In this document: in pieces, positions 1-6,236 of the stretch
How positions within the stretch are numbered: the first letter of the stretch is position 1
How the letters are laid out: each line of letters begins with the position of its first letter
Assembly: GCA_028280565.1 (NCBI GenBank)
Contig: JANQLQ010000330.1
Coordinates: 1 to 64,000, forward strand
Direction: 5' to 3'
DNA: 64,000 bases
Source of the DNA: Fulvivirga sp.
GTDB taxonomy: Bacteria; Bacteroidota; Bacteroidia; Cytophagales; Cyclobacteriaceae
Position numbers and translations under genes: made by a program
Notes under the pieces: model-generated
Told to the model about the DNA's origin: nothing
Database searches by the model: none
The model's input: the letters and a program-made list of their open reading frames with translations, nothing else

Positions 1-96
1 TAGCAATAGGCAAAGGGCAGTAGGCAAAATAGGGGGTTGCCGACTGTTTACTGCCGATTGCCGACTTTGGGAACAAGACCGAAAAAAATAGCTTGA
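1..96 (+). repeat. Partial copy of the 203-bp intergenic repeat (family R1)
   Basis: The window opens inside a copy of a dispersed repeat whose core is a run of GGCAAAGGGCAGTAGGC-like words followed by their inverted counterpart (TTGCCGACT, TGCCGATTGCCGACTTT). The same core is at about 2490, 3240, 10390, 13100 and 19320. The left end lies outside the window and the right terminal repeat is not recognisable. Non-coding. Confidence 0.6.
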
Positions 97-597
97 ACGC
101 CATTTAAGCCTTGACATGACAATAGGATCCAGTCAAATCATTAACGATGCCCAAAGGAAGAAAAGACTGGTGACACGTACAAAGGGAAAAAATATATACT
201 TTTCGACCACTACTTTTTTTCACAGGGGATAGTTTAAAGTGCTGAAAAGACTTTTCCTTGCTGCTTAATAAAACCGCAAAATACATCTGTAAGCTCTTAA
301 TTCTTTAACCTTGAAAGTTAAAGGCAATCTTCAAAAAGAAAAGACATTACTAAGGATAGTTTTATCCTTTTCCTTTATAGCACAAAAGCCATAAGTAGTC
401 AATACGAGCACACTCAATGATCTATTGGTTCACCGGGTAATGCTAACCCTTGCTACAACACTGAAGTAAAAGCTAAATATTCTAAAAAAACATACCCAGG
501 TAGGGGGTTACTCAAAGCCCTTTTTTATAGATTAACATCATAGAACCCTAGAATCGAATAATTTATTTATAACTTATTCAACACAAACTTTCAGACA
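97..597. other. Gene-free stretch upstream of the first lipoprotein gene
   Basis: About 500 bases of A+T-rich DNA. Short open frames exist (for example 104-286 on the minus strand), but they lack a signal sequence or any family resemblance. I see no RNA gene and no convincing promoter; the promoter of the lipoprotein gene at 598 must lie here. Confidence 0.4.
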
Positions 598-2148
598 ATG
601 AAAAAATTATTCACCCTACCCCTGTTACTTTTATTACTATGGGGTTGTAATGAAGAAGAGTCGGTTATTGTTCAACAAGGCTCTGTTCAATTTTCCATTC
701 TAGAAAAAATAGCCTCCAATACTGGTGGAAGGTCCGTTAACGGGAGAACAACATCCGAAACACCCGCAAAAATTATCGTGTCTATCACTTCGTCCACCGG
801 CGCCAGCATTATCGACCGGGGGGAGTTTGACGTTTTTAGTTTTGGGAATGCATTTCTAGTAGAACCTATCCTGTTAGAGACAGGCGATTATCGTGTTAGT
901 GAGTTCTTGGTATTAGATGAAAACGCCGACGTAATTCTTGCCACACCCATCGAGGGGTCCGTATTGGCCTCTTTAGTAGATTCCCCACTCTCGACTGCCT
1001 TTTCTATTACGCCTGACATGGTAACAGAGCTGTCTTTAGAGGTGATCAGCACCACGTCCGTAGATCCTGAAGATCTGGGTTATGTTTCTATTAACTTCAA
1101 TGTTATCCCTACCTTGGATATTTTGGTCAGTGTGTTCGCAGTAAATCCACAAGGCACGGCTTTTGAATTTGTAGCGTCTGACCTGTTGGTGATAGCGGAT
1201 GGAGATTCTTTATTTACCCAGTCGCTGGGAGATTCGATCAACGTGGTCAAACTGCGATCTGATTTTGACGAAGTTACGTTAGTAGCAGCCACTCGTGTGG
1301 GTAATTCAGAACCGATCACTTTATCGTCCGATACATTACAAACATTTGTGGATGTTCCTTTAGACATCATTATTCCTCGTAATTCAGTCTCTCGTGGGCT
1401 ATTTGCCTTAGTTGATGACCAAATCGTAGAACTAAATACAGAAACTGGTGAGGCCACCGAGGCCTTGCCAATTATTAATTTCCCGGCTAACGCATCTCAT
1501 TCGGCCCTGACCTTTGATCCTATCAATCGTAATTTTTACCTCTTGCAAAACCCATCCAGCCTGCCTGTTCTTGTTAAAATAGATGCGCTAGGCAGGTACG
1601 AAGAAATAGGCAATATCACCCTAGGTGGTGTTCCGATGAGGTTAGCCGAAGCCTTGGCTTTCGATGGCCAGGCAGGTGTTTTGTATATGGCTGCCAGTCT
1701 TAACGGCACCCCCGGAGATAATGATGACTTTTGGAGTGAGAGCTTACTCACCTTGGATCCGTCTACCGCTGAAGCTACACTAGTTACTGAAATAATTACA
1801 AATGCCAGGACACAGCCAGAATCTGATACGGACGATTTGGCCATCAGCAATGGCGTACTTTATTTTATTGATAACGCACCTCCCTCGGCTAACTTTACAT
1901 CGATCTACAGCTTACCTATAGATCAAATCGTACAAGGTGGAGAGACAAGCCCGGCACTACTCCAGACCCGCTCGCATTTAGTAGGTGCAAGAATAGCGGT
2001 GACAGGAGACCAACTTTATCTCACTTCAGAAAGGAAGTTACTCGGTTTGGACCTGGGTTCTCCCACAGGGTTCAATTTTGTTGGAATAACTCATGGAGGT
2101 TCGGAATTTAACGGTGCTCCTATTTTAGGCGTCACTTTCGTGGAGTAA
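598..2148 (+). CDS. Outer-membrane/surface lipoprotein with beta-propeller-like C-terminal half
   Basis: 516 residues. The N-terminus is a lipoprotein signal peptide: Lys-Lys, a leucine run, and lipobox LWGC with Cys17 as the lipidated residue, followed by Asn-Glu-Glu-Glu. Residues 20-260 are rich in beta strand and Ser/Thr, with no family I recognise. From about residue 265 the pattern GLFALVDDQIVELNTETG, then HSALTFDPINRNFYLLQ and later FDGQAGVLYMA, resembles blades of a beta-propeller that reports values along a structure (SMP-30/DUF4394-like). It is monocistronic, with a strong hairpin 43 bp after the stop. Function unknown; a surface-exposed binding protein is the likeliest inference. 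Confidence 0.85.
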   Translation: MKKLFTLPLLLLLLWGCNEEESVIVQQGSVQFSILEKIASNTGGRSVNGRTTSETPAKIIVSITSSTGASIIDRGEFDVFSFGNAFLVEPILLETGDYRVSEFLVLDENADVILATPIEGSVLASLVDSPLSTAFSITPDMVTELSLEVISTTSVDPEDLGYVSINFNVIPTLDILVSVFAVNPQGTAFEFVASDLLVIADGDSLFTQSLGDSINVVKLRSDFDEVTLVAATRVGNSEPITLSSDTLQTFVDVPLDIIIPRNSVSRGLFALVDDQIVELNTETGEATEALPIINFPANASHSALTFDPINRNFYLLQNPSSLPVLVKIDALGRYEEIGNITLGGVPMRLAEALAFDGQAGVLYMAASLNGTPGDNDDFWSESLLTLDPSTAEATLVTEIITNARTQPESDTDDLAISNGVLYFIDNAPPSANFTSIYSLPIDQIVQGGETSPALLQTRSHLVGARIAVTGDQLYLTSERKLLGLDLGSPTGFNFVGITHGGSEFNGAPILGVTFVE

Positions 2149-2190
2149 TACACCACGTCAGTGGTATAGGTACTTTTGGGGCTTGCCCCT

Positions 2191-2225
2191 CACTCACCGG
2201 GCGATTTCGCGTCTCCCGGTGAGTG
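2191..2225 (+). terminator. Perfect 11-bp hairpin after the lipoprotein gene
   Basis: CACTCACCGGG and CCCGGTGAGTG form a perfect 11-bp stem around a 13-base loop, 43 bp downstream of the stop codon at 2148. There is no uridine tract, so it may act as an mRNA 3' end stabiliser or a weak terminator. Confidence 0.5.
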
Positions 2226-2271
2226 CGTTTAGACCGCATCATTTACGTGATTTGGAACTCCTCCCTTCAAC

Positions 2272-2400
2272 TGGTTCCTTAAACTGGTCCACCTTGCAAG
2301 CGCGGACCCATTGAGCATAAAGGGCACTGACGCCAGCCGTTGTAATGCGGGTATCCTACAAACCTTGTGATCAAGATGGAAAACGCTTCACGGACGGGCA
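2272..2400 (+). repeat. Dispersed intergenic repeat (family R4), copy 1
   Basis: By eye this stretch aligns with 49108-49222. The shared words include TAAACTGG, GACCCAT, GGCACT, TGTAATGCGGGTATCC and ATCAAGATGGAAAAC, in the same order and spacing. No coding frame runs through it. Confidence 0.55.
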
Positions 2401-2419
2401 TGATCAAATTTCTAAACCC

Positions 2420-2758
2420 AGTGTTAAGTTAAACCTCAAATGACGTAACGGGTACAAGATGGTTATGCTTGAGGTATTGCAAGGTTCTCGATCAGTAAGC
2501 AATCGGCAAAGGGCAGTAAGCAAAAAAATAGGGGGATGCCTATGGCATGGGCGTGCAAAAGAAAATGAAAACCGGACTTAGAACCACAAAACTCCGCTTA
2601 CACTGCTCATTTAGAGGATCGCACTACCCGAAACACTTTAAAATGTAGCCTATCTTGCCAAAATCAAACATTTGCCTACCAAATTTAATTTTCAAGGACG
2701 TTTTAAGAACGAGACTGGAAAAAATAGCTAACCGTCCAATTACATTTCACTTAACACT
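2420..2758 (+). repeat. 339-bp composite MITE-like repeat (R1 ends with R2 body)
   Basis: The ends are a perfect 10-bp terminal inverted repeat (AGTGTTAAGT at 2420-2429, ACTTAACACT at 2749-2758). The left 120 bp match the left part of the 203-bp R1 element. The interior from about 2550 (GCGTGCAAAAGAAAATGAAA, then TTAGAACCACAAA) matches the R2 repeat seen at 19275-19612 and twice at 24440-25158. The right end again matches R1 (GCTAACCGTCCAATTACA). No transposase is encoded; a non-autonomous mobile element is the simplest reading. Target-site duplications are not evident. Confidence 0.65.
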
Positions 2759-2906
2759 AGGACTACTTTGTCAGGTTTAAGTAATTGATAATGAGGTTTG
2801 TAGTTTTAAACCTAGTGCCAGCGAACTGCAAAGTATGGGTGATCCACATCCTGTTCTAAACCCATCCAAAACCTCTACCTAAGAACATCATTCCTTACTT
2901 TCCAAC

Positions 2907-3070
2907 ATCGTCATTCCTTGCAGCCTGTGCGTTGGGCTAGGCGTGACAAGGAATCTGCGAAGTCGTGAAACGAAAACCCAGTACACCCAAAAAAAGGTTC
3001 ACGTTCAGCGACACAGCAGATTCCTGCTCTCGCGCATCGCTCACCCGGCAAGGCCGGCAGGAATGACGAT
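2907..3070. repeat. 164-bp palindromic element (family R3), copy 1
   Basis: It is bounded by a perfect 12-bp inverted repeat (ATCGTCATTCCT / AGGAATGACGAT). Inside is a second inverted pair, AGGAATCTGC at 2949-2958 and GCAGATTCCT at 3016-3025, enclosing a 57-base centre. A second, partly decayed copy in the opposite orientation ends at 49020. The nested palindromes suggest a REP/BIME-like or MITE-like element. Non-coding. Confidence 0.6.
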
Positions 3071-3167
3071 AAAGAGGTTGTTGTTTCGTTTTTGATAAGG
3101 ATATCCAACGGGCTCCCTTATCGTTAAATCCCTGCCTATCAAATAATTGAATGTAAAAAGTAGAACT

Positions 3168-3370
3168 AGTGTTAAGTTAAGCCTCAAATGACGTACCCGG
3201 TAGAGTGTGAGTAGGCTTGAGGTAATGGAAGGTTCTCGGTGAGTCGGCAATCGGCAAAGGGCAATAGGCAAAAAAATGTAGGATTGCCGATTGCCCTTTG
3301 CTAACTGCCAACTTTAAAAACGGGATAAGAAAAAATGAGCTAACCGTCCAATAACACTTCACTGAACACT
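3168..3370 (+). repeat. 203-bp MITE-like repeat R1, full-length copy
   Basis: The terminal inverted repeats are AGTGTTAAGT (3168-3177) and ACTGAACACT (3361-3370), a 9/10 match. The core contains GGCAAAGGGCAATAGGC and, 16 bases later, its near-perfect inverted counterpart, so transcripts would fold into a long hairpin. The right end lies 3 bp from the stop codon of the sigma factor gene (3374-3376), so the hairpin may double as that gene's terminator. An equally long copy in the opposite orientation is at 10331-10533. Confidence 0.7.
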
Positions 3371-3373
3371 CGT

Positions 3374-3919
3374 TTATCCGCCTGGGCCATAATGGCTTTT
3401 GTACTCTTCCCTTAGCGTTTTGATGGCCTTAACCATTTGTACTTCTACCGTGTTTTTAGAAATGCCTAGTTTTTGAGCGATTTCGCTGTAGGACAATCCC
3501 TCAAATCGGCTGAGTCTAAAGATCTGACCTCTTTTGGGAGGTAAAACGTCAATAGCTGCGTTGGCAAAATCCTTGGTTTCATTATAAATGATGGTATTCT
3601 CAGTGCTGTGATCTTCCAAGTGTACACGCCTTTTATATTCTTGTGCCAGCATTTGCCTTGATTTCACCCTGCGGAAATGATCCACTACCATATTTTTAGA
3701 GATCGTAAACAGGAAAGAGCTAACGCTTTTCGAAGGGTCGATCTTTTGGCGTTTTTCCCATACCTTCAAGAACACGCGTTGTAACAGCTCCTCGCTTTCT
3801 TCTTTGTCCTTAACATAATGAAAGATAAAGGCATATACCCTTTGATGACAGTCTTGGTAAAGCGCTTTAAAAGAGGCTTCGTCCCCTAAACGCATTTTGT
3901 TCATCCTTTCCTTTTCCAT
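3374..3919 (-). CDS. ECF-type RNA polymerase sigma factor (orphan)
   Basis: 181 residues, the usual ECF length. Region 2 spans about residues 15-85 (ALYQDCHQRVYAFIFHY, then SEELLQRVFLKVWEKR and DHFRR). Region 4 spans about 120-172, with the helix-turn-helix LSYSEIAQKLGISKNTVEVQ. The Bacteroidota FecR-associated ECF group is the closest match, but no fecR or TonB receptor follows: a 203-bp repeat starts 3 bp after the stop, and aldose epimerase is transcribed divergently. Its anti-sigma factor and regulon are therefore unknown. The start codon sits at the beginning of a typical charged ECF N-terminus. Confidence 0.93.
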   Translation of the reverse strand: MEKERMNKMRLGDEASFKALYQDCHQRVYAFIFHYVKDKEESEELLQRVFLKVWEKRQKIDPSKSVSSFLFTISKNMVVDHFRRVKSRQMLAQEYKRRVHLEDHSTENTIIYNETKDFANAAIDVLPPKRGQIFRLSRFEGLSYSEIAQKLGISKNTVEVQMVKAIKTLREEYKSHYGPGG

Positions 3920-4218
3920 GGTTGCCTGGTAGGTTAAAGCAAACGAATAGACAATAAAAGTGTTCGCCCGTAAACTAACCCTAATCTAAAGAAAATATAC
4001 CAATTTATGCAAACGTTTGTAACTCTAAAGCTTTGACTTTGTGCACTTATTGTTACTTGTAGCACAATTTAAGACCGCATAAAACCTCTCCTGTCTTTTA
4101 ATGATTTACTTATCTTTATGGGCCGCAGGGCTGGCAGTGATCGAATTGAAATACCTATTGGGAAAACGTCCCTATTCAAAGCTAGCCCCAAAACATTTTA
4201 ACAGAAACTGACCAAGCA

Positions 4219-5274
4219 ATGACAAATACTTTAACTGGAGAGCACCTCACCGTAGAAAATTTTGGAATTTTAGATACGAATACAATGGTTAAAAAATATA
4301 CCCTTGACAATGGTCATGGACAAAGAATTTCAGTGATCAACTTTGGGGGTATTATTACGTCATTGGAAATCCGCGATAAGGCAGGTAACCCTATCGATGT
4401 CGTACTCGGCTATGACACCCTTCAAGAATATGTGGATGACTCTTTTTTCATAGGTTGCTTGGTAGGCCGTTATGCCAACCGTATAAAAGACGGGACGTTC
4501 GAGCTAGAAGGAGTAAAGCACCAGTTAGAAAAAAATGACGGTGAAAACCATCTTCATGGAGGTGTACAGGGTTTTCATAAAGCATTTTGGGATATTAAAC
4601 CTATAACCCATGAAAAGGACATGGGACTGCTACTCACCTATACGAGCGCAGATGGCGAACAGGCATATCCCGGTGCGCTTGATGTCAGTGTTATGTACCT
4701 TTTAAAACAAGATGCTTTAGAGATCCGGTATACAGCCAACACCACAAAAACTACGATCGTTAATCTTACACAACACACCTATTTTAATCTAAACCAGGAC
4801 CATGAACAAAACGTATTGGACCATCGACTACAGCTTGGCGCCGAACATATGCTAGAAGTAGACGAAGGCTCATGTCCTACAGGAGAGATTCTTAACGTAA
4901 GTGATACCCTATTTGATTTTCGAATACCAAAGCAAATTGGGAGTTTCCAAGACGGAAACGGACATGCGACACTTGCCGGGTATGACCATTGCTACGTGCT
5001 GGAAAACCAGGGAGCGCTGGCAAAGGTAGCTGAATTTGAAAGAGCAGATAGCCTTGTTAAACTAGAAGTGTGGACCACAGAACCTGCCATCCAGCTTTAC
5101 ACGGGGAATTACTTGGCAAGTACCGGCAAAGGGGGCACAACGTATGACAAACATTGTGGGCTTTGCTTAGAGACACAGCATCACCCCGACTCACCCAACC
5201 ATGCGCATTTTCCAAGCACATTGCTCCGGCCCGGGGAAGTTTTTGAGAGCACCACGCGGTACCGCTGGGGTTGA
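4219..5274 (+). CDS. galM: Aldose 1-epimerase (mutarotase)
   Basis: Interconverts the alpha and beta anomers of hexoses such as glucose and galactose; cytoplasmic, with no signal peptide. The 351 residues match family length. Diagnostic motifs are GRYANRI (83-89), NHLHGG (110-115), QHTYFNL (general acid His186), GYDHCY with substrate-binding Asp256, and LETQHHPDSPN with general base Glu318. The N-terminus is about 20 residues longer than the minimal family start, so Met23 (4285) is an alternative, but the extension FGILDTNT is common in homologues. It is transcribed alone and diverges from the sigma factor with 299 bp between. It converges on the gene ending at 5321. Confidence 0.95.
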   Translation: MTNTLTGEHLTVENFGILDTNTMVKKYTLDNGHGQRISVINFGGIITSLEIRDKAGNPIDVVLGYDTLQEYVDDSFFIGCLVGRYANRIKDGTFELEGVKHQLEKNDGENHLHGGVQGFHKAFWDIKPITHEKDMGLLLTYTSADGEQAYPGALDVSVMYLLKQDALEIRYTANTTKTTIVNLTQHTYFNLNQDHEQNVLDHRLQLGAEHMLEVDEGSCPTGEILNVSDTLFDFRIPKQIGSFQDGNGHATLAGYDHCYVLENQGALAKVAEFERADSLVKLEVWTTEPAIQLYTGNYLASTGKGGTTYDKHCGLCLETQHHPDSPNHAHFPSTLLRPGEVFESTTRYRWG

Positions 5275-5320
5275 ATTCTTAAGTGACCAGGATATGGACA
5301 CGAAAACCAGGGAAAAGCCT

Positions 5321-6160
5321 TCACGGCAAACCCTTTCCGACACTGATGATCACTCTTTTTTGACGGCGTTGGATGCCGTAAAGCATTCTTTTGGCCCTGT
5401 CCCAAGCGATCCCCTGCCCTTCATTGGGAAAGTGGATCGTGGACAAGTGTTTGAGTATTGATCCTGATTTTGGCAGTTGCATCACGTATAATTCACTTCT
5501 ATCATGCCCTGAACAGTAAAGCAGCCCATCCGGCCCCCAGGAACCCCCGGAAATACTGTAAGGTTTGGCCCTGTTTATGACGGTGGACGGGAAAATCCAT
5601 TCCTCCAAAGACTGCCACTGATCATCGAATTTAACCAATGTAGTCCATTGAGGATCCGTATTTTGTGGATCGTTACCATCATTATCTTTTAGATGATAAT
5701 CCTCGTAATGAGCGAAAACTGCCCACCAGTAATCCTCATGCCGATCCAGCCAGGTAAAAGAGCCCCAGCGTATGCCGAAACTATGACTGCTGATATGCTC
5801 TAAGTTCGTTTTATCCCATACTTCTACCGAACTGGTCATGGGTAATGCGGGATAATTAGAATGTGCACAATAGAGTTTACCATCAAACTCCACCCCACTA
5901 TCCAAATGGAGGATCTCTCCTGTAGTGTCCTCCCACTGTCCTATTTTTTTACCGGTAGTTTTATCGTACTTCCCGATCACACGCGTACCTATGGCGTAAA
6001 AGTAATGTTCATCTACCGCCACGCCTTGGTGGGCTTCGGCCGCTGGAAAAGACCAGTGAATATGTAGAGAATCTTTGAATTGACTCTTTAAACCCTGGGA
6101 CAGTGTACAGAGCAAAACGAGGATCATGATTGATTTTAAGCGGTTGGGTGCGGTGACCAT
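5321..6160 (-). CDS. Secreted beta-propeller-like protein of unknown function
   Basis: About 279 residues when started at Met 6160, which places a short basic region (PNRLKS) before the hydrophobic stretch IMILVLLCTLSQG of a signal peptide. The longer frame from 6226 would put 22 unlikely residues, encoded by a hairpin repeat, in front of it. The mature part shows propeller-type repeats (HQGVAVDEHYFYAIG, SWGPDGLLYCSGHD, GQGIAWDRAKRMLYGI), resembling proteins often annotated as cycloisomerase or SMP-30-like, but no catalytic residues can be assigned. It follows the TonB receptor gene by 76 bp on the same strand and probably belongs to that uptake cassette. Confidence 0.8.
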   Translation of the reverse strand: MVTAPNRLKSIMILVLLCTLSQGLKSQFKDSLHIHWSFPAAEAHQGVAVDEHYFYAIGTRVIGKYDKTTGKKIGQWEDTTGEILHLDSGVEFDGKLYCAHSNYPALPMTSSVEVWDKTNLEHISSHSFGIRWGSFTWLDRHEDYWWAVFAHYEDYHLKDNDGNDPQNTDPQWTTLVKFDDQWQSLEEWIFPSTVINRAKPYSISGGSWGPDGLLYCSGHDRSELYVMQLPKSGSILKHLSTIHFPNEGQGIAWDRAKRMLYGIQRRQKRVIISVGKGLP

Positions 6161-6182
6161 AGTTAGCGATTTATTGTTTAAG

Positions 6183-6210
6183 ACCTGCCAGGTCTTAAAA
6201 CCTGGCAGGT
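6183..6210. repeat. Perfect 11-bp inverted repeat hairpin
   Basis: ACCTGCCAGGT (6183-6193), a 6-base loop CTTAAA, then ACCTGGCAGGT (6200-6210). It sits between the TonB receptor stop (6237) and the start of the propeller gene (6160), so it will be in the transcript if the genes are co-transcribed. From memory, near-identical CCTGCCAGGT hairpins are scattered through Bacteroidota genomes; I cannot check copy number here. Confidence 0.7.
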
Positions 6211-6236
6211 TAAAAAAGCACGGCAAAGCCTCTCCC

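Noticed and set aside
2420-3370. CRISPR-like repetition
   Set aside because: The repeated words are parts of dispersed inverted-repeat elements and are not evenly spaced repeats with unique spacers; no cas genes are in the window.
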